50,011 nt of DNA from Saprospiraceae bacterium. GTDB taxonomy: Bacteria > Bacteroidota > Bacteroidia > Chitinophagales > Saprospiraceae. The position numbers and the translations under genes were made by a program. Below, in pieces: positions 24,043 to 33,793 of the stretch. The stretch lies in assembly GCA_027080725.1 (NCBI GenBank), contig JALWRC010000077.1, positions 1 through 50,011 of the forward strand, written 5' to 3'. Each line of letters starts with the position of its first letter. The stretch's first letter is position 1. Below the pieces are notes generated by a model. It saw nothing but the letters and a program-made list of their open reading frames with translations, ran no database searches and was not told the DNA's origin.

Positions 24043-24786
24043 GTGTCCGACAGCTTAGTCATTATACCCACTTATAACGAGAAAGAGAATATTCGCGAGA
24101 TTATTGAAGCGGTCTTTTCTTTGAATAAGGATTTTGATGTACTTATCGTAGATGACAACTCACCGGATGGTACAGCTCAAATCGTAGAGGAGATGCAACG
24201 TTCTTGGGGAAAAAGGCTCCATCTGTTAAAACGGGCGGGTAAATTGGGACTGGGGACGGCCTATCTGGACGGTTTTCGCTACGGTTTGAATTTGGGGTAT
24301 GCGTATTTGTATGAAATGGACGCGGATTTTTCACACAATCCTTCAGATTTGGAACGCCTCTATAACTCTGCGGCCAATGGTGCGGATGTGGTAGTGGGCT
24401 CTCGCTACGTGAAAGGAGGAGGGGTGAAGAACTGGCCAAAGAACAGACTTTGGCTATCCTATGGTGCGTCCCTATATGTGCGGATAATCACCGGCATGCC
24501 GGTAAAAGATCCCACCGCCGGATTTGTGTGCTATCGTAGAAAGGTACTGGAAACACTTGACTTTGATAAAATACAATTTGTCGGTTATGCCTTTCAGATT
24601 GAGATGAAATACGCCACCCATTTATTGGGGTTCTCTATTGAAGAGGTGCCCATCACTTTTGTCGATAGAGAAAAAGGACAGTCTAAGATGAATAAGGATA
24701 TCGTGTCTGAAGCGGTTAAAGGCGTCTTGCAGATTCGTTGGAATAGTTTTAAAGTGTCGCATTATCGAAAATCAAATTTGTCATAA
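24043..24786 (+). CDS. Polyprenol monophosphomannose synthase-like glycosyltransferase (GT2)
   Basis: 247 residues from a GTG start. It has GT-A fold signatures of the dolichol-phosphate mannose synthase group: VIIPTYNEKENI (~6-17), IVDDNSPDGTA (~35-45), the metal-binding EMDADFSHNP (~93-102), GSRYVKGGGVKNWP, DPTAGFVCYRR and EVPITFVDREKGQSKM. It should transfer a hexose, probably mannose, from GDP-sugar to a polyprenyl phosphate. There is no C-terminal membrane domain, so it is the short soluble/peripheral form. It lies 15 bp after the E1 gene and 9 bp before the next gene, so it is in an operon. Confidence 0.9.
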   Translation: MSDSLVIIPTYNEKENIREIIEAVFSLNKDFDVLIVDDNSPDGTAQIVEEMQRSWGKRLHLLKRAGKLGLGTAYLDGFRYGLNLGYAYLYEMDADFSHNPSDLERLYNSAANGADVVVGSRYVKGGGVKNWPKNRLWLSYGASLYVRIITGMPVKDPTAGFVCYRRKVLETLDFDKIQFVGYAFQIEMKYATHLLGFSIEEVPITFVDREKGQSKMNKDIVSEAVKGVLQIRWNSFKVSHYRKSNLS

Positions 24787-24795
24787 CTTCTTTAT

Positions 24796-25086
24796 ATGAG
24801 CAGAGCGACCAGGCATAACTTGAAGAAACTTGAACAGCTTATCCGCACACTTGGCTACAAGGTCTTGTATGAAAAGGGAAACTTTAAGTCCGGATATTGC
24901 ATGGTCGAGCAAAGCAATGTCATTGTCGTCAACCGCTTCTTGGGGGTGGAGGCCAGGATTGGATTATTATTGGATATCGTAGAGCAAACAAACATGCCGT
25001 TGGAGACCCTCAATGACGAAGAGTTGCGGTTCATTAGAAAACTGAGACAGAGCTTTGCGCCCAACCTGCATGTTGAGGATTCTTGA
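24796..25086 (+). CDS. Small conserved-looking protein of unknown function
   Basis: A 96-residue, mostly charged protein without signal peptide or membrane segment. It opens with a basic helix (SRATRHNLKKLEQLIRTLGYKVLYEKGNFKSGYC), passes a hydrophobic strand (VIVVNRFLGVEARIGLLLDIV), and ends with a helix (LNDEELRFIRKLRQSF). No catalytic motif is evident. It is tightly spaced behind the glycosyltransferase gene. I believe similar ~95-residue proteins exist in other Bacteroidota but cannot name a family. Confidence 0.75.
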   Translation: MSRATRHNLKKLEQLIRTLGYKVLYEKGNFKSGYCMVEQSNVIVVNRFLGVEARIGLLLDIVEQTNMPLETLNDEELRFIRKLRQSFAPNLHVEDS

Positions 25087-25185
25087 ATGGGGGGACGGAA
25101 CATTAGAATCCTTGGATTTCGGATGAAACAGAACTATAAATCAGATTGGCAATTGTTTCCACATCTACTGTTTTGATATTTAAAT

Positions 25186-25950
25186 ATGAAATTTACTTTT
25201 TTAGGCACGGGAACTTCGCAGGGCATACCGGTAATAGGATGTTCTTGTCCCGTTTGCCGCTCCTCCGACCCTCGTGATAAGCGATTTAGAACAGCAGGGT
25301 TGTTGGAAGCGGAGAATACTAATATTGTGTTCGATGCCGGTCCGGATTTCCGGATGCAGATGTTGCAATGGGGGCCGTCGCGATTGGATGGGATTTTTAT
25401 TACCCACGAGCACAACGACCATATCGCCGGTCTCGATGACATAAGACCCTACAATTTCATGCAAAAACAGCCACTGAAAGTTTTTGCAATGTCCAGGGTG
25501 GCTGAGGCGTTGAAAAGAAAATTCGATTATGTTTTTGAGTCTAATCCCTATCCGGGATGCCCTTCTATTGAACTCATCGAAATAACACCCGGAAATGCGG
25601 TTACAGTCGGCAACTTGGTGGTCGAACCTTTGGAAGTATTGCATGGCAAAACACCTATTCTCGGGTATAAAATTGCCGGCTTTGTTTATTTGACCGACGT
25701 CAAACACATACCGGACGAGACAGTATCTGCCATAACAGGAGTAGAGGCGCTGGTGATCAGTGCCTTGCGACATAAACCCCATCATTCACATCTCACCTTG
25801 CGGGAGGCGCTGAAGTGGATTATAAACTTGACTCCAAAAAAGGCTTGGTTGACCCATCTGAGCCATGAAATGGGGAAGTACAAGGATATAGCGAGTACTC
25901 TCCCTCAAAATGTTATGTTGGCATATGATGGTTTGAGTATTGGGTCTTAG
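25186..25950 (+). CDS. MBL-fold metallo-hydrolase (PhnP/RNase Z-like group)
   Basis: A 254-residue metallo-beta-lactamase-fold protein. It opens with the FLGTGTSQGIPVIGCSCPVC segment of the PhnP/lipoate-associated group, including a Cys cluster that can bind zinc. The metal motif is THEHNDHIAG near residues 74-83, followed by YLTDVKHIP, a late HHSHLTLREAL, and WLTHLSHEMG with terminal His ligands. It probably acts as a phosphodiesterase or nuclease; the substrate is unknown. It lies 99 bp downstream of the small unknown gene, in the same direction. Confidence 0.88.
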   Translation: MKFTFLGTGTSQGIPVIGCSCPVCRSSDPRDKRFRTAGLLEAENTNIVFDAGPDFRMQMLQWGPSRLDGIFITHEHNDHIAGLDDIRPYNFMQKQPLKVFAMSRVAEALKRKFDYVFESNPYPGCPSIELIEITPGNAVTVGNLVVEPLEVLHGKTPILGYKIAGFVYLTDVKHIPDETVSAITGVEALVISALRHKPHHSHLTLREALKWIINLTPKKAWLTHLSHEMGKYKDIASTLPQNVMLAYDGLSIGS

Positions 25951-26030
25951 AGGATATGTATATTTTATGAAATACGTCGTAATCCACACGTAATCTCCCC
26001 TCCCTCAAACACCATAATATGATTTATTTG

Positions 26031-26038
26031 TACCTTTG
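26031..26038 (+). promoter_or_regulatory. -7 element for the PorP/SprF-like gene
   Basis: TACCTTTG matches TAnnTTTG, 39 bp before the chosen ATG. The -33 box is not clear. Confidence 0.45.
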
Positions 26039-26077
26039 GAATGATTAGCGAGATAAATGCACTACGTTTTTCGTGAT

Positions 26078-27052
26078 ATGAAGAAAAATATCTCAATTTT
26101 TGCCATTATCCTTTGGAGCATCGCGTGTTGGACGGAGATGCGCGGGCAGGCCTTTCCCATTAGTGCATTGTGGGGGGGCGATCCTTATCGGATTAATCCT
26201 GCAGGAGGTGAGGGGCAGGGCTATTGGACGTTGGATGCACACACTCGAAGCCAATGGGCTGCGATTATTGGGGCTCCAATTGATTTTGGGTTTGAACTGC
26301 ATGGCTCCGTAGGAAGGAGAAGTGGTGTAGGGTTGATGTACTTTCAAGAGCAAATTGGATTGGAGAAGCGAACAATCCTTGGGGGAAGCTATAGTTATAC
26401 TTCCGGGACTCCTGTGGGGAGATTGACTGCTGCATTGGGTGCGGGAGCTTCAAGATGGCTATTGGATGGAGGTAAGGTGAGAACACCGGGAGGTAAATAT
26501 GGAGCAACACCAGATCATAAAGATGATGTATTGCCGGCGACATTGTATGCAAAATATAATGCTTTTTTTCAGGTTGGAGTTGCACTTTCTTCTCCAATTG
26601 GGAAGTTTGGTATATCTTTTGAAAAGTTAGGAGTTACAGGTTGGCCATTGAAAGCAAAGGGGAGCTATAATCCAAATGGGGTTTGTAATGTATATTGGAA
26701 GAACAAGTATCTTGTTATGCAGCGCTTTGTGGTTCTACCTCAAGTGAGATGGTATAGTGATGGAATCACATTTCAGGAAGAAATATCTCTCGGGATGGAG
26801 CCTCTGCAAAATATTTTTGTTGCAGCAGCGTTAAGAGTAGACAGGTGGTCTGCCATTGAAGGGCTTGTCTTAAGTGCCGGAGTAAAACTGCGCAAAGGGG
26901 TAGTGCTGTATTTTGCATTTGATCAGTCGTTTGGCATATCAAGGCAATATTTAATTAACTCGAGTAACGAAGTTTCATTAATATATACTTGGGGGCATGA
27001 GAAGGGCAATGGGAATCGAGTTCCCATAATCTACAATCCAGTATATTTGTGA
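26078..27052 (+). CDS. PorP/SprF family type IX secretion membrane protein
   Basis: 324 residues from the ATG at 26078, which gives a normal signal peptide (MKKNISIFAIILWSIACWTEMRGQ). The remainder is a beta-barrel-like series with the PorP/SprF opening (PISALWGGDPYRINPAGGEG in the place of the usual N-terminal NPA segment), YKYNAFFQVGVALSSPIG-like strands, and a C-terminal strand ending SLIYTWG. PorP/SprF proteins sit in the outer membrane and help secrete or anchor particular T9SS cargo. Its place directly before gldKLMN is the common arrangement in this phylum. The gldK promoter lies downstream, so it is probably its own unit. Confidence 0.82.
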   Translation: MKKNISIFAIILWSIACWTEMRGQAFPISALWGGDPYRINPAGGEGQGYWTLDAHTRSQWAAIIGAPIDFGFELHGSVGRRSGVGLMYFQEQIGLEKRTILGGSYSYTSGTPVGRLTAALGAGASRWLLDGGKVRTPGGKYGATPDHKDDVLPATLYAKYNAFFQVGVALSSPIGKFGISFEKLGVTGWPLKAKGSYNPNGVCNVYWKNKYLVMQRFVVLPQVRWYSDGITFQEEISLGMEPLQNIFVAAALRVDRWSAIEGLVLSAGVKLRKGVVLYFAFDQSFGISRQYLINSSNEVSLIYTWGHEKGNGNRVPIIYNPVYL

Positions 27053-27137
27053 AGTTATAGCCCAATAATAAGGCTATATTAGAATATATATCTGTTTATT
27101 AATAAAAATCAAAATATAATATCAAATAGTATTATTT

Positions 27138-27169
27138 TTTGTGAGATAATAATTATCATCATATCTTTG
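27138..27169 (+). promoter_or_regulatory. Promoter of the gldKLMN operon
   Basis: TTTG (27138-27141), 20 nt, TATCTTTG (27162-27169): a full match to the Bacteroidota sigma-A consensus TTTG-N19-21-TAnnTTTG. The gldK ATG lies 70 bp downstream. Confidence 0.75.
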
Positions 27170-27238
27170 CGGTTGTTTATATTCAATGAAGTTTATTAGG
27201 TTATTTTATATTTTTTCTTTTTTAAAAAAAGTGTCATA

Positions 27239-28474
27239 ATGAAATTTAAGACGGAATCGCTGATTCTTAGCGTAGTTGCCTTGCTTTTGCTTTCCGCTTG
27301 TTCAAAAGCACCGACCGGTGAATTGTACGGCGTCCAAAACAGGCCAAAATGGAGTGGGATTAATCCTTACGGTATGGTGTATGTGCCTTCGGGAGTGGCT
27401 CAAATCGGGCAATCCGATGAGGATATTTTTCATTTGAGGATCAATCGGCCCAAAACAATATCCATACACGGCTTTTATATGGATGATACGGAAATAACCA
27501 ATAACGAATATAGGCAATTTGTATATTGGGTGCGCGACTACATCGCTCACACAATATTGGGTGATTTTATTGAAGATGAGGATGGCAATGAAGAGATTGA
27601 TTGGGAAACGGAGATCGATTGGGAAGATGAAGCATTGGATGAGATGTATTACCAAGGTGATATGGCTTTCTCGGAAGGGCGTGAATTTGATGTATCTCAG
27701 TTTGAATACGAATACGAATGGAAGGATTGGCAAATGGCTGCCCGCAATAAGAATGTTAAACGTACTGCTATCATACATAAAGAGAAGGTCAACATTTATC
27801 CGGATACCTTATGCTGGATAAGAGACTTTGTGTATTCTTATAATGAGCCATTTACCCGTAATTATTTCTCTCATCCTGCTTATGATGATTATCCGGTAGT
27901 CGGAGTCAACTGGAAGCAGGCTATGGCCTTTTGTGCCTGGAGAACCAAGTTGTGGAATAAATACAAAGACAGCGAGGTAAATACGGAGAGTTTCCGGTTG
28001 CCCACAGAATTCGAGTGGGAGTATGCCGCGCGCGGACGTAAACTATCTTCACCCTACCCATGGGGGGGGCCATACATCAGAAATAGAAAAGGATGTTTGT
28101 TGGCCAACTTCAAGCCCGGACGGGGAGATTATCCTTCTGATGGTGGCCTGTTAACCGTACGAGCCGACGCGTATTTCCCCAATGATTATGGTTTATATAA
28201 TATGGCGGGCAATGTGTCAGAGTGGACTATTACAGCTTACAATGACAATGCATACAACTATGTCCATGATTTGAATCCGGATCTTAAGTATGATGCAAAA
28301 CCGGATGATCCTGACGTTTATAAGCGTAAAGTTATTCGTGGTGGATCATGGAAAGATGTAGGATATTATCTCCAAACAGGAACAAGACATTGGGAGTATC
28401 AAGATACGGCGAAGTCGTATATTGGTTTCCGTTGTGCGTTGACCTTCTTGGGAAGAGCACAAAAAGATTTTTAA
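27239..28474 (+). CDS. gldK: T9SS ring lipoprotein GldK/PorK
   Basis: A 411-residue lipoprotein with lipobox LLSAC at Cys21. A formylglycine-generating-enzyme (FGE/SUMF1-like) domain follows: GMVYVPSGVAQIGQ, YMDDTEITNNEYRQFV, YPVVGVNWKQAMAFCAWR, FRLPTEFEWEYAARG, YPWGGPYIRN, NVSEWT and IRGGSW...GFRCAL. In the T9SS, GldK and GldN form a ring on the periplasmic face of the outer membrane. A G8 tract inside the YPWGG codons is in frame. It is first in an operon with gldL, gldM and gldN. Confidence 0.95.
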   Translation: MKFKTESLILSVVALLLLSACSKAPTGELYGVQNRPKWSGINPYGMVYVPSGVAQIGQSDEDIFHLRINRPKTISIHGFYMDDTEITNNEYRQFVYWVRDYIAHTILGDFIEDEDGNEEIDWETEIDWEDEALDEMYYQGDMAFSEGREFDVSQFEYEYEWKDWQMAARNKNVKRTAIIHKEKVNIYPDTLCWIRDFVYSYNEPFTRNYFSHPAYDDYPVVGVNWKQAMAFCAWRTKLWNKYKDSEVNTESFRLPTEFEWEYAARGRKLSSPYPWGGPYIRNRKGCLLANFKPGRGDYPSDGGLLTVRADAYFPNDYGLYNMAGNVSEWTITAYNDNAYNYVHDLNPDLKYDAKPDDPDVYKRKVIRGGSWKDVGYYLQTGTRHWEYQDTAKSYIGFRCALTFLGRAQKDF

Positions 28475-28624
28475 AGTATTTTATTAGCGCGTTTACTAGG
28501 AAAATACTTCAAACGAAATAATTTATTTATATGATACTATTGTGCTAAGTGTATTGCTTGCATGGGGTATTGTAATTGTATAGAAACAGGTATTTATTTA
28601 TTAATAACAAAAAATTGAAAAAAA

Positions 28625-29197
28625 ATGGCGTTTTACAAGCAAAAATGGTTTAAGTATCTAAAGAATTTAATAATTGGTGTTGGGGCATCGGTTGTTATGA
28701 TGGGAGCTCTTGGTAAGATTAACAGTGAACCTTGGGGGGGACCGATGATTACGGCCGGTCTTACTACTGAGGCTTTGATTTTCCTAATGTTGGGGCTTCT
28801 ACCTCCTGATGAGGATTATTACTGGGATAAACTCTATCCGGGATTGGGTGATTACAATGCAAAAATTACCCCATTGACTTCTGTAGGTGCAAGTAAACCG
28901 TTGGATAGTGAGTTCGTGCAAAACAATTTGCAAGACATGTTAAAGGAGATGCAGACGATGTCGCGTAGCCTTGCATCTCTCAAAGCACTGCAAGAAGTGG
29001 ACTTCTCTAAGACGAAGGATCATTTGCAGGCAATGGACGGATTCTATTCTAAGATGGTAGTTGCTATGAAAAACCTTAGCGAAACAGCGGATGATACAAA
29101 GCAGTACAAAGAATCCATCGCAGCATTGAATCGCAACTTGTCTTCTTTGAACTCTGTGTATGGCAATGTACTCTCTGCTTTCAAAGCTGGCGTATAA
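28625..29197 (+). CDS. gldL: T9SS motor protein GldL
   Basis: 190 residues. Two transmembrane helices occupy ~12-32 (LKNLIIGVGASVVMMGALGK) and ~42-60 (ITAGLTTEALIFLMLGLLPP), the second carrying the Glu (TEA) known to be functionally important in GldL. A soluble cytoplasmic tail with long helices follows. With GldM it forms the proton-driven inner-membrane motor that powers secretion and gliding. It is somewhat shorter than many GldL (over 200 residues), the difference being in the tail. It lies 150 bp after gldK. Confidence 0.93.
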   Translation: MAFYKQKWFKYLKNLIIGVGASVVMMGALGKINSEPWGGPMITAGLTTEALIFLMLGLLPPDEDYYWDKLYPGLGDYNAKITPLTSVGASKPLDSEFVQNNLQDMLKEMQTMSRSLASLKALQEVDFSKTKDHLQAMDGFYSKMVVAMKNLSETADDTKQYKESIAALNRNLSSLNSVYGNVLSAFKAGV

Positions 29198-29247
29198 GCC
29201 GTTGCTTTAGATAGATTTATTTGATAATAAAAAAAATAATATAGTAT

Positions 29248-30810
29248 ATGTCCATACCTAAGGAACCGCGGCAGATTATGATTAATATCATGTATTTGGT
29301 ATTGACTGCTCTGCTCGCACTCAACGTTTCTGCCGAGATTTTCAATGCTTTCAAGATGATCGATAAAGGATTGAAACAGGCAAACCATTCTCTGGATGAG
29401 AAGAATAAAGCTACCGGACCTGTGATTGAAAAGCGGGCAGCTGCTGACAAGAATTTGGAAAAGTATGCCGAAAGGGTACCTCTTGCACGTCAGTATTCAC
29501 AAGAACTCAATGACTACATCGATGGTCTTGTCAACGAACTGATTGACAAAAGTGGAAATAATGACGGTGTAGTCGATGATAAAGACAAGTTTGAGTCCAC
29601 CGGTGAGTGGAGAGGCTTGCGCAATAAAGACATTACCACCCGTTTGTTAGTGGAAGGAGGAAAAGGAGAGGAACTTCATCAGAAGATTCTCGAGTATCGC
29701 GATAAGTTCGCTACCCTTTTTGATGAAGAGGATAAGGCGGTTAATGTGGGTAAAATCCCATTAAATATTGATGAGGAAAGCTGGAAAAAATCGCATGTTA
29801 AGCGTAAGAATTGGGCTGATTTTGTATTTAATCATATGCCACTCGGAGCTACACTCCCGATTTTTGATAAGTTTAAGAATGATGCCAAGGTGGCAGAGTC
29901 AACAGTATTGAATTATTTGCTCGGTAAAGTAGGTGGCGAAGATGTTAAACTGGATAAATTTATCCCGTTATCTTCACCCAAAAAATCTTATGTCGTTATG
30001 GGAGAGCCATTTGAGACAGAGATTAGTTTAGGTGCTTCTGCCGGAAATACATCCAATACAGGGATTGATATTCGAGTGAATGGTACGCACCTCAACGCTG
30101 ACGCCAATGGGGTTGCCAAGTGGAAGACGGTGCCACGATCAGTCGGGGTAAAGAAGTACAACGTGTCCATCACAGTGACCAATCCGGTTACAAAGAAAAG
30201 TGAGACGTACAGCAAGACCTTCGAATATGAAGTGGGGCAGCGCTCTGTTAGTGTATCTTTGGATAGTATGAAGGTATTCTACATCGGTGTAAATAACCCG
30301 GTTACCGTTGCCGCTTCCGGTGTGTCTTCCAACCAACTGCAAGTGACCGGCTCCGGAATAACCGTAACAAAGAAAGGGAACAGCCACTACAATGTTACCG
30401 CTTCGCGACCTGGAAGAGCGAGCATCACCGTGTCCGGTGGAGGACTACAACCAAGTAAGTACTTCTATACGGTTAAGCGTATCCCCGATCCGATTCCTAT
30501 GATTGGTAAGATGAAAGGGGGATCTGTAGGGAACGGAACGTTCAAGGCATTCTCGGGGGTAAGAGCGGTATTACAGAATTTCAACTTTAATGCCCGTTGT
30601 AAGGTGAAAGGCTTTCGTGTAGTACGCATTGCAAAGCGTCAGGATCCGGAGCCTATGTCTAATAGAGGTGGAAAATATACACCTGATACGCGTGCTTTGA
30701 TCAATAAAGCTAAACCGGGTGATAAGTACTTCTTTGAAAACATTAAGGCGGTTTGCCCTGGAGATAAAGCCGGAAGACCTCTGAGTCAGATGGTCTTTAA
30801 TATCCGATAA
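29248..30810 (+). CDS. gldM: T9SS motor/shaft protein GldM
   Basis: 520 residues with a single N-terminal membrane helix (IMINIMYLVLTALLALNVSAE, ~9-29). A large periplasmic part follows, beginning with a helical domain and continuing with Ig-like D2-D4 domains (SYVVMGEPFETEISLGAS..., the YKVxx-like FYIGVNNPVTVAASGVSSNQLQV, and PDPIPMIGKMKGG). GldM binds GldL in the inner membrane and reaches the GldKN ring. It is 50 bp downstream of gldL, with standard length and order. Confidence 0.95.
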   Translation: MSIPKEPRQIMINIMYLVLTALLALNVSAEIFNAFKMIDKGLKQANHSLDEKNKATGPVIEKRAAADKNLEKYAERVPLARQYSQELNDYIDGLVNELIDKSGNNDGVVDDKDKFESTGEWRGLRNKDITTRLLVEGGKGEELHQKILEYRDKFATLFDEEDKAVNVGKIPLNIDEESWKKSHVKRKNWADFVFNHMPLGATLPIFDKFKNDAKVAESTVLNYLLGKVGGEDVKLDKFIPLSSPKKSYVVMGEPFETEISLGASAGNTSNTGIDIRVNGTHLNADANGVAKWKTVPRSVGVKKYNVSITVTNPVTKKSETYSKTFEYEVGQRSVSVSLDSMKVFYIGVNNPVTVAASGVSSNQLQVTGSGITVTKKGNSHYNVTASRPGRASITVSGGGLQPSKYFYTVKRIPDPIPMIGKMKGGSVGNGTFKAFSGVRAVLQNFNFNARCKVKGFRVVRIAKRQDPEPMSNRGGKYTPDTRALINKAKPGDKYFFENIKAVCPGDKAGRPLSQMVFNIR

Positions 30811-30829
30811 TCTATAAAAAGTAAATAAT

Positions 30830-31732
30830 ATGTTATTCTCTAAATCGAATTGGTTCCTGTTTTTTTTCCTCTTTAGTGGTACTATTATGGTAGCGCAAGA
30901 CAAGATTGAGTTGGGAGGAGATGAGGAATTGGTAAAAGAATCTACTGAATTGGATTCGTCCACTGTGTTGGATGGAGTGGTAGAACGCACCATCGTTCAA
31001 GATAATCGGGTTTTGGCCTATGAACCCATGCGTGAAGCGGATATCCCATGGGAGAAGAAAGTTTGGCGCGTAATCGATGTTGCTGAAAAGATGAATTTGC
31101 CATTTGTGTATCCCAATCGACCTTTCTTCCAAATTCTGTCTGATTTGGCGCTCAATGGTGATATCACCGTGTATAAAAAGGATGATTTTAAAGCTCCTAT
31201 GACAGTTGAGGAAGTGCAGGCAACCATGAGTACAGTTGATACCATTATAGATTACGATGAAGAGACATATGAAGAAACGGTAAAAATTGTCCATAACGAT
31301 ATCAATTACGAAGATATTAAGAAGTACAGGGTGAAGGAGATTTGGTTCTTTGACGAAGAATCTTCTCGGATGCTTGTCCGAGTACTTGGTATCGCTCCAG
31401 TCAAGGACTTTTATGATCAAGAGACAGGAGACTTTAAGTATGCCCTTCCATTGTTTTGGGCGTATTTTCCCGAGGCGCGTAATTACCTCGCTAAGGAGTT
31501 GATTTTTGTAGCACAAAATGATGTTGCCCCGATGACGTGGCAAGATTTATTTGAAGCACGGTATTTTTCCAGCTACATCTACAAAATCACCAATCCTTTG
31601 GATATGCGTATAAAGGATTATATAAAGTCCCCTTTGGATGATCCGCTTCAAGAGGGAATTGATCGATTGTTGGAGTCTCGACGTATTAAGAATTATTTGT
31701 TCAACATGGAACAAGATTTATGGTCTTACTAA
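30830..31732 (+). CDS. gldN: T9SS ring protein GldN/PorN
   Basis: 300 residues with a signal peptide (MLFSKSNWFLFFFLFSGTIMVAQ). The GldN pattern follows: READIPWEKKVWRVIDVAEKMNLPFVYP, a middle YRVKEIWFFDEESSRMLVRVLGIAP, LFWAYFPEARNYLAKE and a C-terminal WQDLFEARYFSSYIYK. It partners with GldK in the periplasmic ring. It is the last gene of the operon, 19 bp after gldM, and is followed by a strong terminator. Confidence 0.95.
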   Translation: MLFSKSNWFLFFFLFSGTIMVAQDKIELGGDEELVKESTELDSSTVLDGVVERTIVQDNRVLAYEPMREADIPWEKKVWRVIDVAEKMNLPFVYPNRPFFQILSDLALNGDITVYKKDDFKAPMTVEEVQATMSTVDTIIDYDEETYEETVKIVHNDINYEDIKKYRVKEIWFFDEESSRMLVRVLGIAPVKDFYDQETGDFKYALPLFWAYFPEARNYLAKELIFVAQNDVAPMTWQDLFEARYFSSYIYKITNPLDMRIKDYIKSPLDDPLQEGIDRLLESRRIKNYLFNMEQDLWSY

Positions 31733-31754
31733 CAGCTGAATAGGAAATTATAAG

Positions 31755-31783
31755 AAAAAGCCGGGCGTGTTCCCGGCTTTTTT
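31755..31783 (+). terminator. Terminator of the gldKLMN operon
   Basis: AAAAAGCCGGG (31755-31765) pairs with CCCGGCTTTTT (31772-31782), 6-nt loop, ending in a six-T run. Confidence 0.9.
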
Positions 31784-31930
31784 AGTTTGTAGCATTGATC
31801 TAATAGGCATGGATAAGGTTTTATCTTGCCCTTGGTGCCCTTTGGGTATACTTCGTTGGAACTACTATTGTATTTGTCTGTTAGAATGAATGGTTGTCGG
31901 TGAGAATATTTGTGTCAATGTCTTTAGCGT

Positions 31931-33697
31931 ATGCAATATGAAAATAATATGAAGGATTGGGGCGTATTGAAGCGCATCATTGGGTTGGCACGACCATATC
32001 AGCGTTGGGGTATATTTATTGTACTCCTTGCCGTCGTTTTAGCACCATTACGCACAGCGGCACCCTATATCATTAATCAGTTGGTAGATGGATTTGTCAA
32101 AGTGGAGGAAACATCATTTTTTATCCGCTGGATTTTGTTATATGTGCTTTTTCTTTTGGTGCAATTAGCCGGAGAGTATGTATTTGTTTACTATTCGGAG
32201 AAGCTGGGTCAACAAGTCGTTTTTGATCTTAGGAAATACCTGTTCAAGCGTTTGCTTTCTTTCAAGATGCGATATTTTGACGTAACTCCCATAGGGAAAA
32301 ATACGACGCGGGTGGTAAGTGATATCGAAACACTAGGATTGGTGTTTACTAGACAAGGATTGACTATGATGGTCGCAGATGTTTTATCTGTTATAGCTGT
32401 TCTGACCGTTATGATTATTACGAGTTGGAAGCTCACTTTTATCTGTCTTCTCACTATGCCCTTGATGCTTATAGCAACGTATATTTTTAAAGAAAAAGTT
32501 AAAGAGGCATTTACCCAAGTGCGGCAGCTAATATCTGAAATGAACGCATTTGTTCAAGAGCGAATTTCAGGTATGAAAACCGTACAGCTTTGTAATGTGG
32601 AAGAGCGGGAAGCGCACCAATTCAGCCGGATGAATACAAGTTATAAAACAGCCAATATCCGGACCATTAAGTATTATGCGGTCTTTTTTCCTGTTGTTGA
32701 GATCATCTCCTCATTGGCTTTAGCTCTAATGATATGGTGGGGAGCCGGTGATGTGGTTAAGGACCGGCTAACATTGGGCGTGTTGGTGGCATTTCCTATG
32801 TATGTTAACCGTTTATTCCGGCCCATTCGCTTTCTGGCGGATAAGTTTAACAATGTTCAAATGGCGATGGTTGCAGCAGGTCGTGTTTTCGACCTTATGG
32901 ATGAAGAGGATAATATCGAACACTCTGGGAATAAAACGATTAAGTCATTTGAAGGCCATGTTTGTTTTGAGCATCTGTGGTTTAGTTATGACGGGGAGCA
33001 GCAGGTTTTGAAAGATGTTAGTTTTGATATCCCGGCAGGTACAACCGCTGCTTTTGTTGGAGCAACAGGGTCTGGGAAGACATCGGTATCCAATGTGATC
33101 TGCAAGTTGTATGACTATCAGAAGGGGAGTGCCACGATTGATGGCTATGAAATACGGGAATTGAAAAACCGGGATTTGCGCAGTAAAATTGGTATCGTAC
33201 TTCAAGATGTATTTTTGTTTGCCGGCACCATTCTTGATAATATTCGACTTCGAGACGAACGAATTACATTGGAACAGGTGATAGATGCAGCCAAGATGAT
33301 TGGAGCTCATGAGATGATACTGGGATTTGAAGGTGGGTATCATCATTTTCTTTATGAAAGAGGGGCAAACCTGAGTGTAGGGCAACGACAATTAATCGCC
33401 TTCGTCAGGGTGTTGGTATTTGATCCAAAACTCTTGATACTGGATGAAGCGACTTCTTCCATTGATACGATGTCGGAGCGCGTCATCCAAAAAGCTATTG
33501 ATATTGTCACCCAAGACAGGACTACCATCATAATAGCGCACCGGCTGGCTACTATCCGTAACGCTCATCAGGTACTTGTCCTGGATGGAGGGAAAGTGAT
33601 AGAGCAAGGGGCTTATGATGAGTTGCTCCTAAAGGATAATGGTGCTTTTAGGAATCTTTATGAAATGCAGTTTTCTGCCGATGAACTATTGAGTTAA
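31931..33697 (+). CDS. ABC transporter, fused membrane and ATPase domains (MsbA/LmrA-like exporter)
   Basis: 588 residues. The N-terminal ~300 form a type IV ABC exporter membrane domain with six helices. The ATPase domain carries Walker A GATGSGKTS near 376, Q-loop (VLQDVFLFAGTI), a signature read as LSVGQRQ near 481 instead of LSGGQ, Walker B LLILDEATSS near 500, and the H-loop IIIAHRLAT near 534. It works as a homodimer or with a partner half-transporter; the LSVGQRQ form is common in heterodimeric-type exporters, but no partner is adjacent. The substrate (lipid, drug or peptide) cannot be told. Confidence 0.9.
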   Translation: MQYENNMKDWGVLKRIIGLARPYQRWGIFIVLLAVVLAPLRTAAPYIINQLVDGFVKVEETSFFIRWILLYVLFLLVQLAGEYVFVYYSEKLGQQVVFDLRKYLFKRLLSFKMRYFDVTPIGKNTTRVVSDIETLGLVFTRQGLTMMVADVLSVIAVLTVMIITSWKLTFICLLTMPLMLIATYIFKEKVKEAFTQVRQLISEMNAFVQERISGMKTVQLCNVEEREAHQFSRMNTSYKTANIRTIKYYAVFFPVVEIISSLALALMIWWGAGDVVKDRLTLGVLVAFPMYVNRLFRPIRFLADKFNNVQMAMVAAGRVFDLMDEEDNIEHSGNKTIKSFEGHVCFEHLWFSYDGEQQVLKDVSFDIPAGTTAAFVGATGSGKTSVSNVICKLYDYQKGSATIDGYEIRELKNRDLRSKIGIVLQDVFLFAGTILDNIRLRDERITLEQVIDAAKMIGAHEMILGFEGGYHHFLYERGANLSVGQRQLIAFVRVLVFDPKLLILDEATSSIDTMSERVIQKAIDIVTQDRTTIIIAHRLATIRNAHQVLVLDGGKVIEQGAYDELLLKDNGAFRNLYEMQFSADELLS

Positions 33698-33793
33698 GTT
33701 GTTCATGTTTATTGGTTTCAATTCTCCGTAGGTAGAGGTTTGACCGCATTGCCAAATGGATAAAAACACCACCCTTACAATAAAACAATTATA

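Noticed and set aside
28072-28079. G8 tract in gldK as a phase-variation site
   Set aside because: It encodes the conserved Pro-Trp-Gly-Gly of the FGE domain and is in frame. Its presence shows that G8 alone occurs by codon use in this genome and is weak evidence elsewhere.
30833-31543. 236-residue minus-strand open frame
   Set aside because: Antisense shadow of gldN, with no family resemblance.
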